DNA of 64,000 nt from Gammaproteobacteria bacterium (GTDB lineage Bacteria > Pseudomonadota > Gammaproteobacteria > Enterobacterales > Neiellaceae): assembly GCA_017425245.1 (NCBI GenBank), contig JAFOOX010000072.1, positions 1 to 64,000 of the forward strand. The letters run 5' to 3'. The position numbers and the translations under genes were made by a program. Position 1 is the stretch's first letter; the number at the start of each line of letters is the position of its first letter. The notes under the pieces were generated by a model that saw only the letters and a list, made by a program, of their open reading frames with translations, did not search any database and was not told where the DNA came from. Below are positions 18,789 through 26,616 of the stretch, one piece after another.

Positions 18789-19562
18789 GTGAACATACGC
18801 CCGCCGGCGGTGGCCGGCACCTTTTACCCGGCCAGTACCAACGCGCTGCGCGCCGTATTGCAGCCATGGTTGCTGCCCCAAACCACGGCAGCGCCACGAG
18901 CGCTGCGCGGCCTGATCCTGCCCCATGCTGGCTACCAGTATTCCGGCGCCATCGCCGCTGCGGGCTTTCGCCTGTTGCAGGCCGGCGACTTCACGCGGGT
19001 GCTGCTGCTCTGCCCCAACCACCGCCTGCCGCTGCTGGGGATGGCGGTGCCCGGCGTCGATGCCTTCGCCACGCCGCTGGGCGACATCAGCGTTGACCGC
19101 CTTGGCTGCCAGCGGGCGCTCAAGCTGGCCGACGTGCAGCAGCGCGATGATGTCCACCAGCTGGAGCATGCCATCGAAGTGCAGCTGCCCTTTCTGCAGC
19201 TGACCCTGGGTGAATTCCTGCTGCTGCCCGTGGTGGTGGGCCCCTGCCCGCCCGCCGCCGTCGCCCGGCTGATCGAGACCTTGATGAGCGATGACGCTCT
19301 GCTGCTGGTCAGCAGCGATCTCAGCCACTATCACAACAGCGACGATGCCGAGCTGCTCGATGGTCTCACCCTGCGCCAGATCCAGAGCCTCAACCACGAT
19401 CTCGACGGCGAGCAGGCCTGTGGCTGCCATGCCCTTAATGGCGCCCTACTGTGGGCCGCCCGCAAAGGGTTGCAGGTGCAACTGCTGGCCCAGGGCCACT
19501 CCGGCCAGATCAGTGGCGACAACCAACGGGTGGTGGGTTATGCCGCACTCGCCCTGGCTTGA
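18789..19562 (+). CDS. amrB: AmmeMemoRadiSam system protein B (MEMO1 family)
   Basis: The 257-residue protein starts at GTG (NIRPPAVAGTFYPAS) and has the MEMO motifs LPHAGYQYSG, LCPNHRLPL, LEHAIEVQLPFLQ and VSSDLSHYH. These correspond to the conserved histidine/cysteine/aspartate pocket of the family, which is related to extradiol dioxygenases. It is the second member of the trio and overlaps amrA by 23 bp, so the two are co-translated. The function of the system is not known. Confidence 0.92.
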   Translation: MNIRPPAVAGTFYPASTNALRAVLQPWLLPQTTAAPRALRGLILPHAGYQYSGAIAAAGFRLLQAGDFTRVLLLCPNHRLPLLGMAVPGVDAFATPLGDISVDRLGCQRALKLADVQQRDDVHQLEHAIEVQLPFLQLTLGEFLLLPVVVGPCPPAAVARLIETLMSDDALLLVSSDLSHYHNSDDAELLDGLTLRQIQSLNHDLDGEQACGCHALNGALLWAARKGLQVQLLAQGHSGQISGDNQRVVGYAALALA

Positions 19563-20118
19563 TCACAGCAGCGAACGAGGGCTGCTGGCCCTCGCCGGCT
19601 GGGCTATCGGTGAAGCCATGGGGCTGGCCGAGCAGCCGCCCGCAGCGCTACCGGCACAGCTGGCCGAACTGCAGTGCGGCTGTTTTGTCACCTTGGAGCG
19701 CGGCGATGAGCTGCGCGGCTGCATCGGCCAGGTGGAGAGCGATGAGCCGCTGGCCACCACCCTGCCGGAACTGGCCCGCCGCGCCGCCTTTGGTGATCCG
19801 CGCTTTGCCCCGCTGCGCAAAGATGAGGTGCATGGCCTGACCCTGACCATCAGCCTGCTCAGCCCGCGCCAACCCATTGAAGCCAACTGCAGCCACGAAC
19901 TGGCCCGCCAGCTGGTGCCCGGCGAGGATGGCCTATGGCTGGCCGATGCCGGCCACGGCGCCACCTTCCTGCCCAGCGTCTGGCGCAATCTGCCTGATCC
20001 CGAGCAGTTCATCGCCGCCCTGCTGCGCAAAGGGGGCTGGGGCCATTGGCCACGCGGGCTGCGTGCTTGGCGCTACCACAGCCACGCCTTCAGCGCCCCA
20101 CTCGACCAGCAGTGGTAA
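19540..20118 (+). CDS. amrA: AmmeMemoRadiSam system protein A (AMMECR1 domain)
   Basis: A 192-residue AMMECR1-domain protein (GCFVTLERGDELRGCIGQVE, then PRFAPLRKDEVHGL and SLLSP, later HGATFLPSVW). LRGCIG is the invariant motif of the family. The ATG at 19540 lies inside the end of amrB, with GGTGGGT before it. With AmrS it forms the conserved three-gene set. Molecular function is unknown. Confidence 0.9.
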   Translation: MPHSPWLDHSSERGLLALAGWAIGEAMGLAEQPPAALPAQLAELQCGCFVTLERGDELRGCIGQVESDEPLATTLPELARRAAFGDPRFAPLRKDEVHGLTLTISLLSPRQPIEANCSHELARQLVPGEDGLWLADAGHGATFLPSVWRNLPDPEQFIAALLRKGGWGHWPRGLRAWRYHSHAFSAPLDQQW

Positions 20119-20181
20119 CCCGCTAAAAAGATGACAATTGGCGACAAAAGCAGCAGTCGCACTGAAGGCTGAATTTGGGCG

Positions 20182-20210
20182 TTGACCTGCCCCGCCAAAA
20201 CTCGTTTAAT
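20182..20210 (+). promoter_or_regulatory. Promoter of the tRNA-Phe / tRNA-Thr operon
   Basis: TTGACC (20182-20187), a 17-bp spacer and TTTAAT (20205-20210) lie 10 bp before the tRNA. The discriminator AGCGCCCCGC is GC-rich, as in stable-RNA promoters under stringent control. Confidence 0.75.
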
Positions 20211-20220
20211 AGCGCCCCGC

Positions 20221-20296
20221 GCCCAGATAGCTCAGTCGGTAGAGCAGGGGATTGAAAATCCCCGTGTCCCTGGTTCGATTCCGGGTCTGGGCACCA
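20221..20296 (+). tRNA. tRNA-Phe (GAA)
   Basis: A 76-nt cloverleaf with encoded CCA. Acceptor GCCCAGA pairs with TCTGGGC. The anticodon stem-loop is GGGGA-TTGAAAA-TCCCC with anticodon GAA. The T-arm has GGTTCGATTCC. It is co-transcribed with the following tRNA. Confidence 0.97.
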
Positions 20297-20311
20297 CTTT
20301 TTTATGTGTGT

Positions 20312-20387
20312 GCCGGTTTAGCTCAGTCGGTAGAGCAACTGCCTTGTAAGCAGTAGGTCACCAGTTCGATTCCGGTAACCGGCACCA
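20312..20387 (+). tRNA. tRNA-Thr (TGT)
   Basis: A 76-nt cloverleaf with CCA. Acceptor GCCGGTT pairs with AACCGGC. The anticodon arm is ACTGC-CTTGTAA-GCAGT with anticodon TGT. It lies 15 bp after tRNA-Phe and before a terminator. Confidence 0.97.
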
Positions 20388-20404
20388 GTAAAATCAATGC
20401 CTTA

Positions 20405-20437
20405 GGCCAGACCCTGTTCTGGCCTTTGTCATTTTTG
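20405..20437 (+). terminator. Rho-independent terminator of the tRNA operon
   Basis: GGCCAGA-CCCTGT-TCTGGCC is followed by TTTGTCATTTTT, 18 bp after tRNA-Thr. Confidence 0.85.
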
Positions 20438-20559
20438 GCGTTTGTAAGACCGCCTTAAGACCGATTTGGAAGAGATACCCCCTGCCCTTGCGACTGAACC
20501 TGGTAGCCCTGCCACCAGCAGGGACGCGGTGAGCGTTAAGTTGCAGTGAATCCAAGCGC

Positions 20560-20647
20560 AGATTCGAAACCGGGGCCCTGCTTCGACGATGGCGGGGGCC
20601 TCACCACGCCGGTAGAGGATGATCTCGCCGGCCGGCTGTTCGCTCAT
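20560..20647 (-). pseudogene. Possible RhuM-family N-terminal remnant
   Basis: The minus-strand frame starts MSEQPAGEIILYRRGE, which resembles the first residues of RhuM-type virulence-associated proteins, then loses similarity. It lies just downstream of the YhcG-type nuclease gene. Genes of both kinds are frequent companions of type I restriction loci, and none of the hsd genes is present here. Only about 15 residues support the call. The surrounding 20440-20760 stretch holds no other gene. Confidence 0.3.
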
Positions 20648-20764
20648 TTCAACGCTTCCTCAAGCCAATCCCAGCAGCCTGACCGCTGGCGGCGACGAAG
20701 GTGGGGTTTGGGGCCGCCGAGGAACGAGCGAGGAAAACCTCGGTTTTCTTTACGCTGCGCGTAT

Positions 20765-21871
20765 TCACTCAGCAAAGTCTCCCAACTCGCTCTCGATCTG
20801 CTCAATGCTGGGCAGGCTGGTTTGCAGGCTTTCCGGCAGAGCGCGGGTGAGTTCAAAGCCGGAAACGCCGATGGGGCTATCCACCCCGCGCAGGGCGTAC
20901 TCGGCCAGCAGGCGATTGGGCTGCTGGCACAGGATCAGCCCGATGGTCGGCTGGTCGGTTTCATGGCGCAGCCGGTCATCGACCACGCTGCAATAGAAGC
21001 TCATTTTCCCGGCGTATTCGGGCTTGAAATCACCGCGTTTTAGCTCAATGACCACAAAGCAACGCAGCTTGAGATGGTAGAACAGCAGGTCGATATAAAA
21101 ATCCTGATCGCCAATGTCTAGGTGATATTGGCGACCGACAAAGGCAAAGCCCTGGCCCAGCTCCAGCAGGAATTTCTCAAGGTGCGCGATTAAGCCCGTT
21201 TCCAGTTCGCGCTCATGAAACCCCCTTTCCAGCGTGAGGAAATCAAACAGGTAAGGGTCTTTCAGCGTTTGCTGCACCAGATCCGAATCGGGTTTGGGCA
21301 GACGCAAGGCAAAGTTGCTGGCGGCTTTACCTTGGCGATGATGGGCAGCCGATTCAATTTGCATGAGCAGAATGTTGCGGCTCCAGCCATTTTCCAAGGC
21401 CGCGCGCATGTACCACTGGCGCTGGCCCAAGTCTTTCACTTTGCTCATCAACTCGGCGTGGTGCCCCCATGGCAGGGCCAGGATGAGTTCCGCCGGAAAA
21501 AGTGCCGCAGTTTGTGTCACTTTTTGCAGTGGCAATGCGGCGTCTGCTTGTGCCACAGCCTGTGGCACAAATTCCAAGTCGGCATATTCACGGTAAAACG
21601 CCAGCATGCGTTTGATGTTGCGTTCGGAAAAGCCTTTTTCTTCGGGCAGTTCGTTGTGCAGATCACGCGCCAGACGCGGAATCACTGCAGCCCCCCAGCC
21701 TTCTTGCTGCTGGCGGGCGTGGATCAAGGCGCCGATATCCCAATACAGGCGAATGAGCTCGGCATTAACGGCCAGCATCGCCCGCGTTTGCGCATTGCGT
21801 ACGCGCTGCTTGATGTCGCCCAGCAGCGCGGCGTAATCGGCGGGCGTAAGGGAAGCAGGTTGATCGCTCAT
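20765..21871 (-). CDS. YhcG/DUF1016-type PDDEXK nuclease-domain protein
   Basis: The 368-residue protein has an N-terminal DUF1016 part (AELIRLYWDIGALI, GFSERNIKRMLAFYREYA, ALPWGHHAELMSKVKD). The C-terminal PD-(D/E)XK nuclease domain includes FYIDLLFYHLKLRCFVVIELKRGDFKPE, whose D and E-x-K are the expected metal-binding and catalytic residues. AAGGAG lies before the ATG at 21871. The N-terminal extension of the frame is not supported. YhcG-like proteins are accessory nucleases often found beside type I restriction genes. None remains nearby, so this may be a stray survivor of an island. Confidence 0.85.
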   Translation of the reverse strand: MSDQPASLTPADYAALLGDIKQRVRNAQTRAMLAVNAELIRLYWDIGALIHARQQQEGWGAAVIPRLARDLHNELPEEKGFSERNIKRMLAFYREYADLEFVPQAVAQADAALPLQKVTQTAALFPAELILALPWGHHAELMSKVKDLGQRQWYMRAALENGWSRNILLMQIESAAHHRQGKAASNFALRLPKPDSDLVQQTLKDPYLFDFLTLERGFHERELETGLIAHLEKFLLELGQGFAFVGRQYHLDIGDQDFYIDLLFYHLKLRCFVVIELKRGDFKPEYAGKMSFYCSVVDDRLRHETDQPTIGLILCQQPNRLLAEYALRGVDSPIGVSGFELTRALPESLQTSLPSIEQIESELGDFAE

Positions 21872-22459
21872 GGTTTTCTCCTTAACGCCGTCACTTGCGC
21901 GTTCATCAGCAGGAGCAGCAGCCAGTCGGCGTAAGCGGCCAATGCGGGCGTAATGCAAAGGCGCTGGGCGCGGTGAAGCGTTTTCTACGCTCGGCTTCGC
22001 CTTTTCCGGGTAATCGCCACGCAATGGTCAAGATGTAGCACAGTTGGGATCCGCTATTGAGCACCGAGCGGCTAATCTATCCGCTCTGCCTTCGGCTGGC
22101 GAGCACGCCACGGCCGAAGCATGATCTGCCGCTTGCCGCGCCTGTGGGTCGCACAAAAACCGAAGCTGTCAGCATCAAAACCCGCCCGTTGAGCGCGCCA
22201 TCACCACGCTCAGGGCGGTCGTTTTGACTTGGGTCTAAGGGTTTGGGGTCAAACTCCTTAGCGCGACGAACTGCATCGCCCGGCAACCAGCAGCGAGCCA
22301 CGCCCTGATTCCCCATACCGCCTTGGTTCAGCCGTTACGGCTTGACTGACCTTTGGCGGTTTTGTGGCCGCGACCTGAACAAGGGCTTTCTCCCCCGCAC
22401 CGGTATGGTCGTTTCTGCCCCGTTGTTCAAGGATTGAAAACTACCCTCAGGAGGCAAGG
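21872..22459. other. Intergenic stretch without a recognisable gene
   Basis: About 590 bp between the YhcG-type gene and the PAAR gene. No frame here shows a family I know. The minus-strand frame at 22077-22316 has mixed composition and is probably incidental. The last bases (CAGGAGGCAAGG) are the ribosome binding site of the PAAR gene. Confidence 0.4.
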
Positions 22460-22983
22460 ATGGCCAAGCCCGCGGCAACCATTAGCCATTTCCATGTCTG
22501 TCCCAAAGTCACCGCCAAAGTACCCCATGTCGGTGGCCCGGTGATCCAGGGTTCACCCAATGTCTTTATCGGCGCCTGCCCGCCGCCCGGGTTGGCGATT
22601 CGCTCATCTGCGTCGGCCCGCCGGACAAGATCAAGCAGGGCTCGGCGTCGGTGTTTATCAACGGCAAACCTGCCGCTCGTATGGGCGACCCCACCGATCA
22701 TGGCGGGGTGATCGTGATGGGCAACCCGACCGTGGTAATTGGCGATCAGGGGATCGTCATTGGTGGCAGCGGCGTCATCATTGGCTCGTCGGTGGTCGTG
22801 GGCTCAAGCGCTGCTTCGCCAACAGCCGCAGCGGCACACACGCCCGGCCCGGTGAACGGCATCGGCCCTGCCAATTATCAGCAGCAGGCAGCGGCCGGTG
22901 CATCATTCACCAGCAGGGTTGAGGCTCTGGCGGGTTTTTGTTTTGTACCTGCTCTGGTCAGCTGCCCAGCAGTCGTCGAGTGA
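22460..22983 (+). pseudogene. PAAR-domain protein (T6SS spike tip), single-base frameshift
   Basis: The first frame begins MAKPAATISHFHVCPKV, runs VPHVGGPVIQGSPNVFIG, then shifts. The PAAR reading continues in the other frame as PAARVGDSLICVGPPDK...VFINGKPAARMGDPTDHGG, then a glycine-rich HVVIG-type repeat. The sequence GGCGCCTG near 22575 looks like GGCGGCCTG with one G missing, which explains the frame offset exactly. PAAR proteins sharpen the VgrG tip of the type VI secretion system. The C-terminus ends without an effector domain and overlaps the toxin gene on the other strand. No other T6SS structural gene is present. A sequencing error is possible. Confidence 0.75.
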
Positions 22984-23299
22984 GCACCGTCTGCATCTGC
23001 CGATGCCCATCGGCAATCAGATAGATGATGACCTGAGTGGCCATTACCCGATAGATCACCCGGTAGGGTTTGAACAGCGTCTGGCGGTACTCCTTGATCC
23101 CCAAGGTCGCCAGTTCGCTGGGATAACTACCACGTTCAGGGAACTGGGCGAGCCCCTCAACCACTTCCATCAGGCGGTCAAGCAGCTGATTGGCGTTGAT
23201 AACGCCATCAAACTCGCAAACGTAGTCATAGATGGACTCAAGGTCCTGCTCGGCACCGGCGGTAAGCACAACCTCGTAGTGCACCTGGCCGCTGGTCAT
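22958..23299 (-). CDS. RelE/ParE-family toxin
   Basis: The 113-residue protein has the RelE/ParE fold signature (VVLTAGAEQDLESIYDYV, RLMEVVEGLAQFPERGSYP, YRQTLFKPYRVIYRVM, YLIADGHRQMQTVLTRRLL). Such toxins cut ribosome-bound mRNA or poison gyrase. Which applies cannot be told from the sequence. Its ATG overlaps the stop of the antitoxin gene by 4 bp, so it is translated after the antitoxin. The 3' end overlaps the broken PAAR gene on the opposite strand. Confidence 0.88.
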   Translation of the reverse strand: MTSGQVHYEVVLTAGAEQDLESIYDYVCEFDGVINANQLLDRLMEVVEGLAQFPERGSYPSELATLGIKEYRQTLFKPYRVIYRVMATQVIIYLIADGHRQMQTVLTRRLLGS

Positions 23300-23574
23300 T
23301 CGCCCTCGGCTCGCTTGGCGCGCAGGCGCGTTACCACATCAGCAACCGGCTTAAGCCGACCGGCTTCAAAATCCTGCTGGCCCAGCGCCAGAATCTTCAG
23401 CAAGGCCATCGTCTCTTGTGTCTCTTCAAACGAGGCGACGTCCTGCAGCACCGCTTTAGCCTCCCCATTCTGGGTGATGACCAGGGGCTCGCGATTCTCG
23501 GCAAGCCGGGTCAGTACTTCGGCAGCATTGGCCTTGAGGTAACTGATGGGTTTCACTTGGGATGAGTAGCGCAC
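23296..23574 (-). CDS. Phd/YefM-family antitoxin
   Basis: The 92-residue protein (VRYSSQVKPISYLKANAAEVL; REPLVITQNGEAKAVLQD) is a Phd/YefM antitoxin that binds operator DNA through its N-terminus and the toxin through its C-terminus. The best start is GTG 23574, with AGGAGC 6 nt upstream. The ATG at 23631 has no ribosome binding site and would swallow the operator. It is paired with the RelE/ParE gene. Confidence 0.88.
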   Translation of the reverse strand: MRYSSQVKPISYLKANAAEVLTRLAENREPLVITQNGEAKAVLQDVASFEETQETMALLKILALGQQDFEAGRLKPVADVVTRLRAKRAEGE

Positions 23575-23590
23575 GGCTCTGCTCCTGAGG

Positions 23591-23611
23591 CTATATCTGG
23601 ACCGAATATAG
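23591..23611. promoter_or_regulatory. Operator palindrome of the toxin-antitoxin operon
   Basis: CTATAT-CTGGACCGA-ATATAG is a perfect inverted repeat of 6-bp arms 17 bp before the GTG of the antitoxin. Its AT-rich arms probably overlap the -10 box, which is the typical site for Phd-type autorepression. Confidence 0.55.
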
Positions 23612-23696
23612 TCTTTTAACAGTCTCTCCACAATCCACTGTGGTGGTGCCTAGCGCGCCACGTCAGGGCGCTCAGGGCAGCAAACAGGCCTCGCCA

Positions 23697-23726
23697 TTGA
23701 CACCATCAAAGCCCCTCCCCTACCAT
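23697..23726 (+). promoter_or_regulatory. Promoter of tRNA-Thr(CGT)
   Basis: TTGACA (23697-23702) is a perfect -35 box. An 18-bp spacer leads to TACCAT (23721-23726), 14 bp before the tRNA. Confidence 0.6.
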
Positions 23727-23740
23727 CCTGCCCCGGTGGC

Positions 23741-23816
23741 GCCGGTATAGCTCAGTTGGTAGAGCAGCGCATTCGTAATGCGAAGGTCGCAGGTTCGATT
23801 CCTGTTTCCGGCACCA
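23741..23816 (+). tRNA. thrW: tRNA-Thr (CGT)
   Basis: A 76-nt cloverleaf with CCA. The anticodon loop is TTCGTAA with anticodon CGT. The anticodon arm and flanks are nearly identical to E. coli thrW. Acceptor GCCGG pairs with CCGGC. In other bacteria this tRNA is a favoured integration site, and accessory genes (toxin-antitoxin, PAAR, nuclease) lie just upstream. I saw no duplicated 3' tRNA end in the window. Confidence 0.95.
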
Positions 23817-23896
23817 TCCCTCGTCTTTATTCATCCTTCGCCTTTTTCCCGCCACCGCCGCCCTGTTACCCCATATCCCGCTGCCAGGCTCAACCA

Positions 23897-24634
23897 TCAA
23901 GGTTTGGTCGGCGGCCAGCTGGCGGCATGGCTGGGCAGCAGCAGCCGCTCGCGTTTGGCCAGCGCCGCCAATGGTGGCAGGGCCGGATCGGCGGCAAACA
24001 GCTGGCCCTGATGGTAGATCTGGCCATCGGTGACCAGCGCCGTGCGTGGGCCGGTGCCCTCCTGCCGTGCCAACCGGGCGATGACCGCGGCGGCAGCGCG
24101 CACATCCACCCCCATGCGTGGCTTGTCGTGGCTCATCGCCTGCGGCTGATAGCGTTCATAGCCGGGGCCATAGAGGCCGGTCAGCCGCACCACCAGTGAG
24201 TTGGCCGCGATCTGGCGCACCCGCTGCTCCGCCTCAATGAGCGCCAGCGCCCGTTCGGAATGACCGGCCGTCGGGGTGTCGGCGCTGACCCAGCCCACGC
24301 AATCTTCATACACCGCCGTGGAGCTGACCTGCACCAGCTGCTGGATCTGCAGCTCGCCGCGCTGCACTTGGGCCAGCAGGCCGTCGAGCAGCCCGGCCCA
24401 GCCGCTGGAGGCGCGCTGCGGCTGGCCATCAGCCTGGGGCGACTGGCCATCACGCGGCACCAGACAGAGGATCAGGGTGCCGATGGTGACCGGCAGCTTG
24501 AGTGGCGGCAGCTGCAGGCCGCTGCCACGCACCAGCCGCAGTGGCTGCGGGCTGTTACCAGTGGCAGCGAGAATGGCGGCAATACGCCCGCCGAGGCGGC
24601 CCTGGCCGCAGATCACCCATGGCAGATCGGTCAT
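23897..24634 (-). CDS. NAD(P)-binding SDR/epimerase-like protein
   Basis: The 245-residue protein begins with a Rossmann start (WVICGQGRLGGRIAAILAATG, a GxGxxG nucleotide motif) and carries VQVSSTAVYEDCVGW, then VVRLTGLYGPGYER, as in atypical short-chain dehydrogenases of the extended/epimerase class. The classical YxxxK is not clear. GGAGAAGC precedes the ATG at 24634. It lies 17 bp downstream of chrA on the same strand and is probably co-transcribed. Substrate unknown. Confidence 0.7.
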   Translation of the reverse strand: MTDLPWVICGQGRLGGRIAAILAATGNSPQPLRLVRGSGLQLPPLKLPVTIGTLILCLVPRDGQSPQADGQPQRASSGWAGLLDGLLAQVQRGELQIQQLVQVSSTAVYEDCVGWVSADTPTAGHSERALALIEAEQRVRQIAANSLVVRLTGLYGPGYERYQPQAMSHDKPRMGVDVRAAAAVIARLARQEGTGPRTALVTDGQIYHQGQLFAADPALPPLAALAKRERLLLPSHAASWPPTKP

Positions 24635-24651
24635 GCGCTTCTCCGTGTGGT

Positions 24652-25995
24652 TTAGCTGAGCAGGGTACGCAGCAACAGGCCGAGCAACGCCGCGCCGCCG
24701 ATCACTTCGATCACCCCGCGCTTGAAGCCGAACAGGGCGATGGCGGCAGCGACGGCAATGGCCAACGCCGGCCAGTCGAACGCGCCAGCAAAACCGGCCG
24801 GCCACAGCACATGCCAGCCAAAGAACAGCGCCAGATTGCAGATCACCCCGACCACGGCGGCGGTGATGGCGGTCAGCGGCGCGGTAAAGCGGATCTGGCC
24901 GTGAGTCGATTCCACCATCGGCCCACCGCCCAGAATGAACAGGAACGACGGCAGGAAGGTGAACCAGCTGACCAGCAGCGCCGCCACCGCGCCGGCGGCG
25001 AAGGTCAGCTCAGGGCCGAACAGCTGCTGGCTGTAACCGCCGACAAACGCGACAAAGGCGACCACCATGATCAAGGGGCCGGGGGTGGTTTCACCCAGCG
25101 CCAGACCATCGATCATCTGCCCCGGCGTCAGCCAGCCGTAGTGGCTCACCGCCCCCTGCCAGACATAGGGCAGCACCGCATAGGCCCCGCCAAAGGTGAG
25201 CAGCGCCGCCTTGGTAAAGAACCAGCCCATCTGGGTCAGGGTGTGGCCCCAGCCCAGCCCCAGCGTCAGGGAGGCCATCGGCAGCAGCCACAGCAGCGCC
25301 CCCACCAGCGCAACCTTGCTCAGCCGCGACCAGCGAAAGCGGGCGTGCTCTGGCGGCGGCGTCTGATCATCGATCAGCGCCGGGCCGTAGCTGCGGCTGC
25401 TGCCCGCCTTGTGGCCGCCGCCGGCAAAATGGTGCGGCGCCAGCTTGCCGCCAACCATGCCAAGCAGCGCCGCCGCCAGCACAATCAGCGGAAACGGCAG
25501 CTGGAGGGCAAAGATGGCAACAAAAGAGGCGAGCGCGATCGCCCACAACCAGCCGTTGCCCAACGCCCGGCCGCCAATGCGCCATGCCGCCTGGGCGACG
25601 ATGGCGGTCACCGCCGGCTTGATGCCATAAAACAACCCGGCCACCAGCGGGGTGTGGCCATAGGCGAGATAGAGCCAGGAGAGCAGGATCAGCAGCAGCA
25701 GTGACGGCAGCACAAACAGGGCGCCAGCTACCACCCCGCCCCAGCTGCGGTGGAGCAGCCAGCCGAGATAGGTGGCCAGCTGCTGGGCCTCTGGCCCCGG
25801 CAGCAGCATGCAGTAGTTCAGGGCATGCAGAAAACGGCGCTCCGACAGCCAGCGCCGCCGCTCCACCAGCTCCTGATGCATGATGGCGATCTGCCCGGCC
25901 GGGCCACCAAAGCTGATACAGCCAAGCTTGAACCAGAACTTCAAGGCGGTGGTAAAGGAGGGGGCGGCAGGCGGTTGTTCGGGCAGAGCCATCAT
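24652..25995 (-). CDS. chrA: Chromate transporter ChrA (long-chain CHR family)
   Basis: The 447-residue membrane protein contains the two homologous CHR halves. The first has FKLGCISFGGPAGQIAIMHQELV and NYCMLLPGPEAQQLATYLGW. The second has FFTKAALLTFGGAYAVLPYV and GLALGETTPGPLIMVVAFVAFVGG. ChrA exports chromate from the cytosol. AGGACGC precedes an ATGATG start. The following SDR-type gene shares the strand with a 17-bp gap. No chrB-type regulator is present, so the true substrate may differ. Confidence 0.92.
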   Translation of the reverse strand: MMALPEQPPAAPSFTTALKFWFKLGCISFGGPAGQIAIMHQELVERRRWLSERRFLHALNYCMLLPGPEAQQLATYLGWLLHRSWGGVVAGALFVLPSLLLLILLSWLYLAYGHTPLVAGLFYGIKPAVTAIVAQAAWRIGGRALGNGWLWAIALASFVAIFALQLPFPLIVLAAALLGMVGGKLAPHHFAGGGHKAGSSRSYGPALIDDQTPPPEHARFRWSRLSKVALVGALLWLLPMASLTLGLGWGHTLTQMGWFFTKAALLTFGGAYAVLPYVWQGAVSHYGWLTPGQMIDGLALGETTPGPLIMVVAFVAFVGGYSQQLFGPELTFAAGAVAALLVSWFTFLPSFLFILGGGPMVESTHGQIRFTAPLTAITAAVVGVICNLALFFGWHVLWPAGFAGAFDWPALAIAVAAAIALFGFKRGVIEVIGGAALLGLLLRTLLS

Positions 25996-26061
25996 GCGTC
26001 CTGATGATCAGCAGTGGCGGCTACTATGCCCAATCACTACAATCGCCGCCACCTTGGCTCC

Positions 26062-26616
26062 ATGACAGTAAAACCCCCGGCAATGAGTGATCTGCGCTTT
26101 CTCGGTGGCTACCCCGAACACCTGCTGCAGCAGGTGCGCCAGCTGCTGGCCAAGGGCGAGCTGGGGCCACGGCTGGAAAAACGCTACGGTACCGCCCGCC
26201 ACGAGGTGCAAAGCGACAAGGCGCTGTATGACTATGTGATGGCGTTGAAAAACCGCTACATGAAAAGCTCGGCGCCGCTGTCACGCATCGGCTACGACAG
26301 CAAGATCAACATCATCAAGCATGCCCTCGGCCTGCACACCCACCACAGCCGGGTGCAGGGCGGCAAGCTCAAGGCCAAATCACAGATCCAGATCGCCGCC
26401 CTGTTCCGCGAGGCCCCCGAGCCTTTCCTGCGCATGATCGTGGTTCACGAGCTGGCCCACCTCAAAGAGAAAGAGCACGACAAGGCGTTCTACAGCCTGT
26501 GCTGCCACATGGAGCCCGACTACCACCAGCTGGAGTTCGACCTGCGGTTGTGGCTGACGGCACGGGAACAGCCGGCGGCAGCGGCCGAGCCCTCACAAGA
26601 GCACCAGATCCCATGA
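26062..26616 (+). CDS. YgjP-like metallopeptidase-domain protein
   Basis: The protein (about 184 residues from ATG 26062) ends with the zinc signature VVHELAHLKEKEHDKAFY of the YgjP/WSS1-like gluzincin group (DUF45). It also has KSKAQIQIAALF-like and LPSPLSRIGYDSK-like surroundings (KSQIQIAALFREAP; SSAPLSRIGYDSKIN). The reaction is not established. Starts at 26014, 26062 and 26083 are possible, none with a strong ribosome binding site. The stop overlaps the ATG of the next gene by 4 bp, so the two are translationally coupled. Confidence 0.75.
   Translation: MTVKPPAMSDLRFLGGYPEHLLQQVRQLLAKGELGPRLEKRYGTARHEVQSDKALYDYVMALKNRYMKSSAPLSRIGYDSKINIIKHALGLHTHHSRVQGGKLKAKSQIQIAALFREAPEPFLRMIVVHELAHLKEKEHDKAFYSLCCHMEPDYHQLEFDLRLWLTAREQPAAAAEPSQEHQIP

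Noticed and set aside
22077..22316. Minus-strand frame between the nuclease and PAAR genes
   Set aside because: Mixed composition, no ribosome binding site and no recognisable motif.
24502..25704. 400-codon plus-strand frame opposite chrA
   Set aside because: Gln/Arg/His-rich shadow of the chrA gene, with no ribosome binding site.
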